Positions 27,701 to 34,878 of a DNA stretch of 34,879 bases are shown one piece after another. The stretch's first letter is position 1; the number at the start of each line of letters is the position of its first letter. Where the stretch lies: positions 12,447-47,325 of the forward strand of contig NZ_NUNF01000055.1 of assembly GCF_002585305.1 (NCBI RefSeq). The letters run 5' to 3'. Both the position numbers and the translations under genes were made by a program. The notes under the pieces were generated by a model. The model did not search any database. It was not told the DNA's origin and worked only from the letters and a program-made list of their open reading frames with translations. This stretch comes from Bacillus sp. AFS037270. GTDB lineage: Bacteria; Bacillota; Bacilli; Bacillales_B; DSM-18226.

Positions 27701-28111
27701 CAAAAGTGATTGTTCAATTTCCCCTTCTAAACCTGGAGAAATCGCGATAAGCCCCTGTGCATAAGACTTCAGCCATTTAAACGGGATTCCATTTTTGGAC
27801 TTTGTTTGAACAGCACTTGATATTTTTAATAGGTTTTTAAATCCTTCTTCTGTTTCGGCGAGTAAAACAAGTGGATAAGCAGCATTTTCCGACCTTTCAC
27901 TTTCCACATCTACGGTTAAACCAATGATCGGTTTAAGGTTGTTTTTCTTACAAAGTTTATAAAATTCAATCGTCCCGTACATAACATTCCGATCGGTTAA
28001 GGCAAGGGCGCTAAATCCCTTACTTTTAGCATTTTCAATTAAATTTGGTATAGAGGCTGTACTTGTTAACAAGCTATAAGCACTATACACTTGGAGGTGA
28101 ATAAAAGACAT
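24749..28111 (-). CDS. dnaE: DNA polymerase III alpha subunit DnaE
   Basis: A 1120-residue replicative polymerase of the DnaE type, which in B. subtilis extends lagging-strand primers before PolC takes over. The N-terminal PHP domain (about 1-200) has lost the first metal site, reading HLQVYSAYSLL instead of HxHxxYS, as in B. subtilis. The palm holds PDIDIDFPDHRRDEV with catalytic aspartates, preceded by GRGSAAGSLVAYVL. A fingers and helix-hairpin-helix region (FNRSHAVAYSMIAYQ) and a C-terminal OB fold (FSGVYISAMKSIRTKKGDSMSFLTISD) follow. Length is normal. A repeat fragment lies upstream. Confidence 0.97.
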   Translation of the reverse strand: MSFIHLQVYSAYSLLTSTASIPNLIENAKSKGFSALALTDRNVMYGTIEFYKLCKKNNLKPIIGLTVDVESERSENAAYPLVLLAETEEGFKNLLKISSAVQTKSKNGIPFKWLKSYAQGLIAISPGLEGEIEQSLLSGNQDYARRLIRKLDYIFGNGSFFLSVQQHQLEGEIRIFKQFLDISKEENIPLVATNRVHYLEKEDTFAHECLLAIKNGDKLQDEHRVKLDSDQFYLKSAKEMVDSFSEHPEVLENSLKIAERCTVNIELKKTYLPTFPNDNGVPAEEFLDQLCQKGLYERFPNPGEEYLDRLQFELAVIKRMKFSNYFLIVWDFMRYARDHNILTGPGRGSAAGSLVAYVLYITDVDPIEHNLLFERFLNPERVSMPDIDIDFPDHRRDEVIDYVAKKYGDMHVAQIVTFGTLAAKAALRDVGRAFGLNTKELEYLSRLVPARLGIDLKAAFKESESLRRFVKDTPLNQRLFETALKLEGLPRHTSTHAAGVVLSEKQLVELIPIQRGSGNVYLTQYSMEHLEEIGLLKMDFLGLRNLSLIETILSSIYRDSGKKVDIKQVPLVDTNTFELLARGETTGIFQLESEGMRKVLTRLKPSRFEDIVAVNALYRPGPMENIPLYIDRKHGRAAVDYPHPDLEPILENTYGVIVYQEQIMQIASKMAGFSLGEADLLRRAVGKKQKEVLDKERYHFVQGAIKKGYTEELANEIYDLIVRFANYGFNRSHAVAYSMIAYQLAFLKANFPAHFMAGLLTSAIGNDTKIAQYIMETRQKEIQVLPPSINQSKYSFQVERGGIRYSLAAIKNVGGAALKEIFQARKRKRFDDLFDFCIRVSSKAVNRKTLEFLVHSGAFDEFGEDRAVLLASLDVAIEHAQIFKPDDADQFALFDDDMIPKPKYVHVDPISLENKLTFEKEALGFYLSDHPISIYEKKLKASGASLLFQLNPEMKRAFSGVYISAMKSIRTKKGDSMSFLTISDSSGEMEAVAFPNVFKRFQGLLKQGSFVILEGRIEERENMLQFIIQQVFDMEQWLTTNFKQQPVLYLKISAGISEEASLQKINQLLRENKGNIPVVLHYEERRKTIRLGDEYRVKPEPYFMEKLRNILGSKNVVLKE

Positions 28112-28193
28112 AATGTCACACCGTTTCTTAAAAAAATTTCATTAATTTAATTATAGAGCTTAATACGAAAAAAAGAAAATATGTTCTTATTTT

Positions 28194-28215
28194 TAGAAAA
28201 GCGGAAGCGCCTTGA
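28194..28215 (+). repeat. Fragment of the dispersed structured repeat
   Basis: Twenty-two bases ending in GGAAGCGCCTTGA match the 5' end of the copy at 29135-29258, then the similarity stops. It lies between dnaE and the ytrH promoter and looks like the remnant of a decayed or excised copy. Confidence 0.65.
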
Positions 28216-28238
28216 AAAGGTCTTATTTTTTTGCTAAC

Positions 28239-28268
28239 TCATATTCCCAGACTCTTGTCCATATAAAT
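28239..28268 (+). promoter_or_regulatory. Sigma-E promoter of ytrHI
   Basis: TCATATT (28239-28245), a 14-base spacer and CATATAAAT (28260-28268) agree well with the sigma-E consensus KMATATT and CATACANT. The predicted start is near 28275, 25 bases before ytrH. Mother-cell expression of ytrHI is known in B. subtilis, which supports the call. Confidence 0.7.
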
Positions 28269-28299
28269 GAATATAACAATATGTAAGGGCGGTTTGCTC

Positions 28300-28638
28300 A
28301 TGAAAGAAATTGGTTTTTTTCCTGCTTTTATTGAGGGCTACTTTATAGCGCTAGGAGTCGTGCTTGGCGGTTCCTTAATTGGTGGAATTGCTTCATTCTT
28401 AACCGGGCAGCCCCCACTTACGACCGTCTACCGGTTATCCTCCGCACTCAGGATTTGGGCAATCGTTTCAGCGATTGGCGGAACATTTGATGCGGTATAC
28501 ACCTTTGAAAGAGGCTTATTCAATGCGGATACAAAAGATCTTTTCAAACAACTATTACTCATCCTTTCTGCCCTAGGCGGTGCACAGACAGGAGCTCTCA
28601 TCATTAATTGGTTAACCCAGGAGCATATATCGTCATGA
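28300..28638 (+). CDS. ytrH: Sporulation membrane protein YtrH
   Basis: A 112-residue membrane protein with three hydrophobic segments (about 9-32, 50-66, 81-105), closely like B. subtilis YtrH (IGGTFDAVY.FERG and KQLLLI.SALGGAQ; C terminus INWLTQEHISS). The open frame extends 11 codons upstream, but AAGGGCGG lies seven bases before this ATG. Its stop overlaps the ytrI start as ATGA. It follows a sigma-E promoter, in line with a mother-cell sporulation role. Confidence 0.93.
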   Translation: MKEIGFFPAFIEGYFIALGVVLGGSLIGGIASFLTGQPPLTTVYRLSSALRIWAIVSAIGGTFDAVYTFERGLFNADTKDLFKQLLLILSALGGAQTGALIINWLTQEHISS

Positions 28639-29135
28639 GGGTCCCGCAATTATACAAGAGACCCGGCTGGCAGCGTTTTTTTGCTGGAACAGCGGTTGGA
28701 GGAGCGATTAGCTGGTGTATCTTTCTATATATTTACGGTGTTTGGCAGGAAGAAAACACGGAGTTAATTCAAAAACAGCAGCAGGAGATTGTTGACTTAA
28801 ATAATGAGAAAAAGATATGGCAGGATGAGTATAAGGAAATTAATCGACGTAAGATTGAACAGCTAACGGTTCAGAAAATTTATATTAAAATTACAAACGC
28901 CGAAAAATATAAGCTAGACTCGTTGAGTGTGCTTGAAACTGAAGATTCTGTTCATGATGACATCAGTATGATGCTTGCAAAAGATATTGACACGGTTTAT
29001 AAAAGTAAAGACTTGATTAAAAAAATTATTGAAAATAAACAAGTAAAAATCAATGATAAACGATATAAATTAAAAGTGAAAGAAATGGTGATTTATACAA
29101 ACTTAACTATCCAACTAGAAATTGATTTTGAATAA
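28635..29135 (+). CDS. ytrI: Sporulation membrane protein YtrI
   Basis: 166 residues. The N terminus MRVPQLYKRPGWQRFFAG and a single membrane helix (about 15-35) are followed by a charged coiled-coil stretch (about 40-80) and a C-terminal soluble domain, the layout of B. subtilis YtrI. The longest frame starts nine codons earlier inside ytrH; I choose the ATG in the ATGA overlap. A dispersed repeat begins at the stop codon. Confidence 0.92.
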   Translation: MRVPQLYKRPGWQRFFAGTAVGGAISWCIFLYIYGVWQEENTELIQKQQQEIVDLNNEKKIWQDEYKEINRRKIEQLTVQKIYIKITNAEKYKLDSLSVLETEDSVHDDISMMLAKDIDTVYKSKDLIKKIIENKQVKINDKRYKLKVKEMVIYTNLTIQLEIDFE

Positions 29136-29258
29136 GAAAAGCGGAAGCGCCTTGATCAGGGGCGACAGGCATAAGACGAGCCGGCGAGAAGGCTGCTTTT
29201 TAGCCTTCTTGACGGATTGGCTTAGACCTAAGAGCCCCTAGGCGCTGCAGCTAGACAA
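29135..29258 (+). repeat. Dispersed structured repeat, full copy
   Basis: About 124 bases from AGAAAAGCGG to AGCTAGACAA, directly after ytrI. Four nested stems can be drawn: AGCGCCT 29146-29152 with 29240-29246; GGGGC 29159-29163 with 29234-29238; AGCC 29179-29182 with 29219-29222; GAAGGCT 29188-29194 with 29202-29208 around GCTTTTT. The second and fourth stems are altered in a compensating way in the copy at 34752-34878. No reading frame was identified. It resembles short non-autonomous intergenic repeats of Bacillus, but I cannot name the family. Confidence 0.88.
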
Positions 29259-29282
29259 ACGGCCCTGAAAGCGGGCCGTTTT
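29257..29282. terminator. Bidirectional terminator between ytrI and nrnA
   Basis: AAACGGCCC 29257-29265 pairs perfectly with GGGCCGTTT 29273-29281 around a seven-base loop, with T residues after it on the plus strand. It begins in the last bases of the repeat and serves nrnA from the other side. Confidence 0.85.
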
Positions 29283-29293
29283 AGTTTAGCAGT

Positions 29294-30238
29294 CTATTTT
29301 GTATAGGCCTCGCAAACTTTCCCTAATTCATTAACGACTTGTTCCACTTCGTCCCATGAATAAATCGTTGCACCCGAAGCAAGTGGATGTCCTCCGCCGT
29401 TAAATTTCCTTGCGACCACATTAATAACAGGTCCCTTAGAACGGAGTCTTACTCGGATTTGTTTCTCTTCCTCTATGAAAAAGACCCACGCTTTGATGCC
29501 TTTTACATCCCCAAGTGTACCTACAAGCAAGGATGCTTCTGCAGGTCTTGCGTCATACTCTGTAAGTAATTCTTTCGTAATCATAACAGAAGCAACACCG
29601 TTTGGCTGTAGTTCAAAGTTTTGCAGGATATAACCTTGTAATTTAATGATCTTAGGATCTAATTCGTACATTCTGTCAAAAAGTTCAGTACGGGAAAAAT
29701 TGTAATGAATTAATTCACCTGCATAAGCAAATGTTTTTTCAGTCGAGCTTGGAAATAAAAATCTTCCCGTGTCGCCAACAATTCCCGCAAACAATAGTCT
29801 TGCCGCTTCGTCATTCATTTTCAAGCCCAATTGTTTACCTTTTAGATAAAATTCATAAATCATTTCACTGCAGGAACTTGCGTTTGTATCGACCCATAGC
29901 AAGTCACCATAGGGCTCCATGTTTGGGTGATGATCAATTTTAATTAATTTATCGCCTAAATTGTAGCGGCGGTCATCAATTCTTTCCTGATTAGCTGTAT
30001 CACAAACAATCACCAATGCCCCTTTATAAACCTCATCCTCAATCACATCAAGCCGGCGCAGGAAATTTAGAGTTGGCTCCTCCTGACCTACGGCAAAGAT
30101 TTTTTTCTCCGGAAAGGATTCCTTTAAAATAGCTGTTAATCCGCCTTGTGAACCGTATGCATCGGGGTCTGGACGGACATGACGATGAACAATAATTGTT
30201 TCATATTGCTTAATCGCGTTTAAAATTTCTTCAATCAT
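29294..30238 (-). CDS. nrnA: Bifunctional oligoribonuclease / pAp phosphatase NrnA
   Basis: A 314-residue DHH/DHHA1 protein that degrades nano-RNAs and removes the 3'-phosphate of pAp. Motifs of the DHH domain are HRHVRPDPDAYGSQ, VIVCDTANQERID, KIDHHPNMEPYGD and GIVGDTGRF; the DHHA1 domain ends FNGGGHPLASGA. The start is the ATG at 30238 (AAGGAG eight bases upstream), not the GTG two codons earlier, which would leave too little space. Closely like B. subtilis NrnA (YtqI). Confidence 0.96.
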   Translation of the reverse strand: MIEEILNAIKQYETIIVHRHVRPDPDAYGSQGGLTAILKESFPEKKIFAVGQEEPTLNFLRRLDVIEDEVYKGALVIVCDTANQERIDDRRYNLGDKLIKIDHHPNMEPYGDLLWVDTNASSCSEMIYEFYLKGKQLGLKMNDEAARLLFAGIVGDTGRFLFPSSTEKTFAYAGELIHYNFSRTELFDRMYELDPKIIKLQGYILQNFELQPNGVASVMITKELLTEYDARPAEASLLVGTLGDVKGIKAWVFFIEEEKQIRVRLRSKGPVINVVARKFNGGGHPLASGATIYSWDEVEQVVNELGKVCEAYTK

Positions 30239-30328
30239 GAACACTGCTCCTTATGTACCAATTATGGCTTTTTTTTTCAATCCACGCTAAAATAATAGAT
30301 GACTTCTAGAAATTTGGGGGATTGAATA

Positions 30329-30640
30329 ATGTTTGTACTCGTTGTATTGATTGTCGTTTTATTTGCTTTCTACTTATTTTATAAAACAAAATACTTTAGA
30401 AGCAACCGTCAAGTTGAAAAGAAATGGCTTTCCGCAAAATCAAATATTGCTCTAGGCCTTTTTGTCTGCTTATTTGGCATTAATCATCTTTTCTTTATAT
30501 CTGAGACTACCACATCATACATTATTGCATCCATCTTTACTATTTATGGTGCTTACTTCAGCTGGATTGGCTTCAAAAAATATAAGCACTATCTGCCCTT
30601 TGCTATCGAAGAGGCTAATAGTCTTGAAGCCCAAAAATAA
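30329..30640 (+). CDS. ytpI: YtpI family membrane protein
   Basis: A 103-residue protein with three hydrophobic helices (about 2-18, 40-58, 64-84) joined by basic stretches, matching the YtpI family in length and position between nrnA and ytoI. GGGGG lies eight bases before the ATG. The function is unknown. It diverges from nrnA and shares a terminator with ytoI. Confidence 0.88.
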   Translation: MFVLVVLIVVLFAFYLFYKTKYFRSNRQVEKKWLSAKSNIALGLFVCLFGINHLFFISETTTSYIIASIFTIYGAYFSWIGFKKYKHYLPFAIEEANSLEAQK

Positions 30641-30644
30641 GTTG

Positions 30645-30672
30645 AGCCGCTTCTTTTTTGAGAGAAGCGGCT
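30645..30672. terminator. Bidirectional terminator between ytpI and ytoI
   Basis: AGCCGCTTCT 30645-30654 pairs perfectly with 30663-30672 around an eight-base T-rich loop, in the 47-base gap between the convergent genes. Confidence 0.85.
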
Positions 30673-30687
30673 TTCTTGTAAATAGTT

Positions 30688-32007
30688 TTAATTTCGATCA
30701 ATTAACTGACACATCATCATCGCTTTGCCAACCAACACTCCATCATTAAAAACCTCGACATCCACTTTTCCAAATTTACGGCCCACTTCAAGTATTTTAG
30801 GGAAAATTTCCAAAGTACTCTCCATTTGAACCGGTTTTAGAAAGTAAATCGTCATATTTTCTACTACCAAATCACCTTTTTTATAGCTGCGCAAGACCCG
30901 ATTTGCCGCGTCAGATACAATTGTGGTGAATACTCCGTAAGAAATGGTCCCAAGATGATTGGTCATCTGGGGAGTTACTACACAGGAGTAGACTTCTTCT
31001 CCTTTAGCTTTCCCTTGGACTAAGACCATTTGGTTAGTAATGATATCGTCTATTGTTTCACCAACCTGCGGCTGACGCTGATTCATTTGCAGTGCCTTTA
31101 ATACATCTTGACGACTAATAATACCCTCAAGACGATTCGAATCATCGGTAACTGGCAGGACCTCAATCCCTTCCCAAACCATAGTATGAGCTGTTGAGGC
31201 GACACTTGTTTTTCCGTTCACCGTCATCGGATTTTTTGTCATGATTTTTTCAATCGGAGTATCTAATTCTTGGCCTAGTATATCTTTACTTGTGGCCATT
31301 CCTTGGATTTTCATGTTTTGATCGACAACAGGGTAGCGGCTATGAGTCGTTTTTTGATTTAACTCATGCCACTTGGACACTTTATCTGTTGTTTTGAGAT
31401 AATAGGTTTCCTCAAGATGTGTTAAAATGTCTTCTACCAGGATGATTTCTTTTTTGATTAATTGGTCATAAATGGCCCGGTTTATCATCGTTGCTACCGT
31501 GAAGGTATCATAACTAGTTGAAATGACCGGCAATTCCAGTTTATCAGCAAGCTTTTTCACATGGTCTTCAGAATCAAATCCACCGGTAATTAAAACAGCC
31601 GCTCCCGCTTTTAAAGCAAGCTCATGTGCCTGTGTCCGGTTACCAACAATGAGAAGGTTGCCAGCTTCCGTGTAGCGCATCATGGCTTCTAGTTTCATGG
31701 CACCAATCACGAACTTATTAAGTGTTTTATGTAAACCGGTTCTTCCGCCCAACACCTGGCCGTCAACAATATTTACAACTTCTGCAAATGTCAGCTTTTC
31801 AATATTTTCTTTCTTTTTTCGCTCAATCCGAATCGTGCCGACCCGTTCGATCGTGCTGACATATCCTTTATTTTCAGCTTCTTTTATCGCTCTATAGGCT
31901 GTTCCTTCACTTACGGTCATCGCCTTGGCGATTTGCCGCACTGATATTTTTTCCCCTATCGGAAGTCCATCAATGTATTGCAAAATTTGTTCATGCTTAG
32001 TAGCCAA
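30688..32007 (-). CDS. ytoI: DRTGG/CBS-domain regulatory protein YtoI
   Basis: 439 residues with a four-part layout: an N-terminal winged helix (about 5-60, ISVRQIAKAMTVSEGTAYRAIKEAENKGYV), a DRTGG domain (about 75-185), two CBS domains (about 195-315) and a C-terminal hotdog thioesterase-like domain (about 335-435). Such fusions suggest a nucleotide- or acyl-CoA-sensing regulator; the ligand is not known. I start at the TTG at 32007, three codons inside the longest frame: AAAGG is at good distance, and the product begins ATKHEQI with the 439-residue length I recall for B. subtilis YtoI. Confidence 0.92.
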   Translation of the reverse strand: MATKHEQILQYIDGLPIGEKISVRQIAKAMTVSEGTAYRAIKEAENKGYVSTIERVGTIRIERKKKENIEKLTFAEVVNIVDGQVLGGRTGLHKTLNKFVIGAMKLEAMMRYTEAGNLLIVGNRTQAHELALKAGAAVLITGGFDSEDHVKKLADKLELPVISTSYDTFTVATMINRAIYDQLIKKEIILVEDILTHLEETYYLKTTDKVSKWHELNQKTTHSRYPVVDQNMKIQGMATSKDILGQELDTPIEKIMTKNPMTVNGKTSVASTAHTMVWEGIEVLPVTDDSNRLEGIISRQDVLKALQMNQRQPQVGETIDDIITNQMVLVQGKAKGEEVYSCVVTPQMTNHLGTISYGVFTTIVSDAANRVLRSYKKGDLVVENMTIYFLKPVQMESTLEIFPKILEVGRKFGKVDVEVFNDGVLVGKAMMMCQLIDRN

Positions 32008-32130
32008 GACCTTCACCCTTTATTGTTTGAATTCCAATTCATCCAGTCTTAAACCGGAATTATGCCTATTTTTCATTATAAAGTGTTGAATGCCTTGATT
32101 CAATGCGGTTTCTCACAATTTATAAATAGG

Positions 32131-32155
32131 AAAGCGCCTTCTTTACAGGCGCTTT
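32131..32155 (-). terminator. Hairpin after the small membrane protein gene
   Basis: AAAGCGCC 32131-32138 pairs with GGCGCTTT 32148-32155 around a nine-base loop. There is no long T tract, so it is a weak terminator candidate; its GCGCC arms also resemble the outer stem of the dispersed repeat. Confidence 0.5.
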
Positions 32156-32182
32156 ACGGATCTAATGCTAAATTTTAAAAAA

Positions 32183-32419
32183 TTAATAGTAAGAACGGGA
32201 CTTTTTCTTTAATCGTCCTGACTGCATTTTTCGGACTGTTTTCTTTGGACTATAGAGAAGTCCAGTTAGATTCCCTGCAATAACGATTAAAGCAAATGCC
32301 AGCCATGTTAAGGAAAATATCCCTGGTGCCCCGTCAAGGTTCACGGACAATCTGGGTACAGCAAAATAGAGCATAACCCCCGCAAGTAATAAGCAAAGTA
32401 AATATCGGTTCTTTTTCAT
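32183..32419 (-). CDS. Small two-helix membrane protein of unknown function
   Basis: A 78-residue protein with two hydrophobic helices (about 6-22 and 35-55) and a strongly basic, Ser/Lys/Arg-rich tail ending SRSYY. The ATG at 32419 is eight bases after AGGAGG; the ATG two codons upstream is too close to it. It lies between ytkL and ytoI, all on the minus strand. The good ribosome site makes it credible, but I do not recognise a characterised family. Confidence 0.75.
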   Translation of the reverse strand: MKKNRYLLCLLLAGVMLYFAVPRLSVNLDGAPGIFSLTWLAFALIVIAGNLTGLLYSPKKTVRKMQSGRLKKKSRSYY

Positions 32420-32498
32420 ATACATTTCCTCCTAAAAGACTGCTTGTTTCATTTTATGCTAGCGGAAGGAAAAAAAGTATGTGAAAACCTCTAAACAA

Positions 32499-33179
32499 TC
32501 AAATTTCTATTGCCTCACCCGGTGCTAATACCAGCCCATTTTTATTGGAAAGCATTTCAATAAATTGATTAGGGTCTTGTTTAATTGGCGGGAAGGTATT
32601 GTAATGGATTGGAACCACTGTTTTAGCTCTTAACAGTTCGGCCGCATAGGCAGCATCCTCCGGACCCATTGTATAGTTATCACCTATTGGCAGGAAGGCA
32701 AGGTCGATTGGGTGACGCTCGCCAATTAATTTCATATCTGAGAAAAGAGCTGTATCCCCTGCGTGGTAGATGGTTTTCCCTTCACTCATAAAGAGTATTC
32801 CCGCCGGCATTCCGCAATAAATTATTTGATTATCATTTGTTGCATAGCTTGAACCATGGAAAGCCTGAGTCAGCTTTATTCTTCCAAACTCAAATTGATA
32901 GGATCCACCAATATGCATCCCATGAGTTTTTACTCCCTGCCAGCTTAAGAAGGTAGACAGCTCGTCCGTTGCCACCACAAGTGCATCATTCCTTTTGGCG
33001 AGCTCCACTGTATCCCCGACATGGTCATTATGGCCATGCGATAAAATGATTACATCGACTTTTACGTCTTCCGCCCTTAAATCGGTTAATGTGTTACCTG
33101 TAATAAACGGGTCAATAATAATATTTTTTCCTTGCGTGTTAATTTGAACAACTGAATGCCCATGATAAGATACTTTCAT
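32499..33179 (-). CDS. ytkL: UPF0173 metal-dependent hydrolase YtkL
   Basis: A 226-residue metallo-beta-lactamase-fold protein of the UPF0173 (YtkL, UlaG-like) family. It begins [11 protein letters not shown], and the metal-binding motif reads [10 protein letters not shown]; further ligands are the Asp in YHAGDTALF and the His in [10 protein letters not shown] start at the ATG at 33179 because AAGGAG lies nine bases before it; the TTG three codons upstream falls within that site's spacer. The substrate is unknown. It diverges from the M24 peptidase gene. Confidence 0.93.
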   Translation of the reverse strand: MKVSYHGHSVVQINTQGKNIIIDPFITGNTLTDLRAEDVKVDVIILSHGHNDHVGDTVELAKRNDALVVATDELSTFLSWQGVKTHGMHIGGSYQFEFGRIKLTQAFHGSSYATNDNQIIYCGMPAGILFMSEGKTIYHAGDTALFSDMKLIGERHPIDLAFLPIGDNYTMGPEDAAYAAELLRAKTVVPIHYNTFPPIKQDPNQFIEMLSNKNGLVLAPGEAIEI

Positions 33180-33360
33180 TCTTAACAACTCCTTTTTATA
33201 GTTCTTTTTATGTCTTCCATAAGAATTTAAGAATTCCTTCTTACTTTATACCCATAACCCTCTCTTTTTAGAGCATGATAAGTTTGGATAGTTTACATTT
33301 ATCATTAATATTGTTACGCTCAGATTGGTTTTGATTTTAAGGTAAGGGGGTCCCCTAGTC

Positions 33361-34458
33361 ATGAAACAACGATTAGTTAAGCTTCAAACTTGGATGAAGG
33401 AAAATGAAATTGAAGTCAGCTTTCTGACATCTTCAGAAAATGTCTTTTATTTAAGCGGCTATTATACCGATCCTCATGAGAGACTGTTGGCACTTGCTGT
33501 ATTCCAGGAAGAGGAACCATTCTTGGTTTGCCCTTCAATGGAGGTGCACGATGCAAAACGTTCTGGCTGGGAGCATGATATCATCGGCTACAGCGACATT
33601 GAAAATCCGTGGGAAATGATTCTAAACTCGATTAATAAAAGAATCCAACATGTTTCGCAGGCTGCGATTGAAAAAGAACATATGAACGTTGAGCGCTACG
33701 AACGACTTTTAAACTTGTTTCCGCATGCTTCGTTCGTATCTGCAGAAGAAAAATTACGTATGCTTCGCATGATTAAAGATGCACAGGAATTAAAAATCAT
33801 TGAAGAAGCTTGTACACTGGCTGATTACGCTGTTCAGTTCGGTGTTAGTGAAATAAAGGAAGGCAAAACAGAACTCGATGTGCTTAATGCATTGGAGTAC
33901 GCCCTTAAACAAAAGGGTGTGACTGAAATGTCGTTTTCGACCATGGTTCTAACTGGGGCTAACGCAGCTTCTCCTCATGGTACACCAGGAGAAACAAAAA
34001 TTAAGAAAGGCGATCTTGTCTTGTTTGATTTAGGGGTTGTGGTTGACCGTTATTGCTCTGATATTACGAGAACCGTTGCTTATGGAGAGATTAACGATAA
34101 GCAAAAGGAAATCTATGATACGGTCTTAAAAGCCCAACTCGCTGCGATAGACGCTAGTAAGCCTGGTGTCAGCGCTGCAGAAGTGGACCTTACTGCCCGG
34201 CGAATTATTTCAAATGCCGGATATGGAGAATTTTTCCCACATCGCTTAGGCCATGGTCTTGGGATTAGTGTCCATGAGTATCCTTCATTAACGGAGACAA
34301 ACCCTTTAGTAATTGAAGAGGGAATGGTTTACACCATCGAACCGGGTATCTATGTACCAGAGGTTGCTGGCGTCCGAATTGAGGATGATGTGTTTATCAC
34401 TGCGAATGGAGCAAAAATACTAACTAAGTTCCCAAAAGAACTGCAAATTATTAATTAA
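33361..34458 (+). CDS. pepQ: M24-family Xaa-Pro dipeptidase / aminopeptidase
   Basis: A 365-residue pita-bread metallopeptidase. An N-terminal creatinase-like domain (about 1-125) precedes the catalytic domain with the expected metal ligands: Asp in LFDLGVVVDRY and in SDITRT, His in HRLGHGLGISVHE, Glu in YTIEPGIYVP and Glu in VRIEDDV. It would cleave peptides with proline in the second position. The symbol is given for the PepQ-like length and order; YqhT/YpdF-type aminopeptidase P is also possible. A GGGGGTCCCC word at the ribosome site could form a small stem. Starts at ATG. Confidence 0.85.
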   Translation: MKQRLVKLQTWMKENEIEVSFLTSSENVFYLSGYYTDPHERLLALAVFQEEEPFLVCPSMEVHDAKRSGWEHDIIGYSDIENPWEMILNSINKRIQHVSQAAIEKEHMNVERYERLLNLFPHASFVSAEEKLRMLRMIKDAQELKIIEEACTLADYAVQFGVSEIKEGKTELDVLNALEYALKQKGVTEMSFSTMVLTGANAASPHGTPGETKIKKGDLVLFDLGVVVDRYCSDITRTVAYGEINDKQKEIYDTVLKAQLAAIDASKPGVSAAEVDLTARRIISNAGYGEFFPHRLGHGLGISVHEYPSLTETNPLVIEEGMVYTIEPGIYVPEVAGVRIEDDVFITANGAKILTKFPKELQIIN

Positions 34459-34476
34459 ATTTGGGGCTTTTTTACA

Positions 34477-34505
34477 TTGAACTTCACCAAGATTTAATGT
34501 ATTAT
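34477..34505 (+). promoter_or_regulatory. Sigma-A promoter of the 6S RNA
   Basis: TTGAAC 34477-34482, a 17-base spacer and TATTAT 34500-34505, starting 18 bases after the peptidase stop. The predicted transcription start is at about 34512. Confidence 0.65.
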
Positions 34506-34511
34506 AACAAT

Positions 34512-34704
34512 ACAAGCTGCGTTGTACGTAATCATAATAAAGTTTTAACCTTTAAGCTGTAAAAGGGAGTTTAACTATCGAAGCCGAAATGACATGCCTC
34601 TGTCTATAAGACCTGGAGGACACGCAGGTACGCTTCTGAGAACACCCACTTTGAGGAGTGGTGGTTTAAAACTTTCTTATATCTCTACGGCAAATGCGGC
34701 TACA
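34512..34704 (+). ncRNA. bsrB: 6S RNA, probably the 6S-2 (BsrB) type
   Basis: No credible reading frame, but a long self-complementary transcript is predicted. AGCTGCGTT 34515-34523 closes on AATGCGGCT 34693-34701 (9 bp with two wobble pairs). ATAA 34534-34537 and AAAGTTTTAACC 34539-34550 pair with GGTTTAAAACTTT 34663-34675 and TTAT 34677-34680. Inside, GAAGC pairs with GCTTC and CCTC with GAGG around GTC/GAC. Length (about 193 bases) and rod shape fit 6S RNA. The segment 34540-34553 is the exact complement of the product-RNA start AAAGGUUAAAACUU that I recall for B. subtilis 6S-2 RNA, at about nucleotide 42 from the start as expected. It would bind sigma-A RNA polymerase. A covariance-model search would settle it. 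Confidence 0.75.
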
Positions 34705-34716
34705 TAATTTCTTTAA

Positions 34717-34745
34717 AAAACCAGCTTTCTTGTGAAGCTGGTTTT
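34717..34745 (+). terminator. Rho-independent terminator of the 6S RNA
   Basis: AAAACCAGCTT 34717-34727 pairs perfectly with 34735-34745 around a seven-base loop, ending in four T residues. It follows the predicted 3' end of the 6S RNA. Confidence 0.8.
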
Positions 34746-34751
34746 CCTATT

Positions 34752-34878
34752 TAGAAAAGCGCAAGCGCCTTGGTCAGCCCCGACAAGCACAAGACGAGCC
34801 GGCCGAAAGGTTTGCTTTTTAACCTTTTGGACGGATTGGCTGTAGACCATCGAGGGGCTAGGCGCTGGAGCTAGACAA
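34752..34878 (+). repeat. Dispersed structured repeat, full copy with covarying stems
   Basis: About 127 bases from TAGAAAAGCG to AGCTAGACAA, parallel to the copy at 29135-29258. Stems: AGCGCCT 34764-34770 with 34860-34866; GCCCC 34777-34781 with GGGGC 34854-34858; AGCC 34797-34800 with 34838-34841; AAAGGTT 34806-34812 with AACCTTT 34821-34827. The second stem is inverted in base order and the fourth changed at two pairs compared with the other copy, yet both still pair. It ends at the window edge. Confidence 0.88.

Noticed and set aside
32131..32155. Further copy of the dispersed repeat
   Set aside because: Only the GCGCC arms are shared; the conserved inner blocks are absent, so it is listed as a plain hairpin.
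34459..34720. Riboswitch or T-box before a gene beyond the window
   Set aside because: None of the conserved cores of the T-box, SAM, lysine, TPP, purine or cobalamin elements is seen; the fold, length and own promoter and terminator fit a 6S RNA better.
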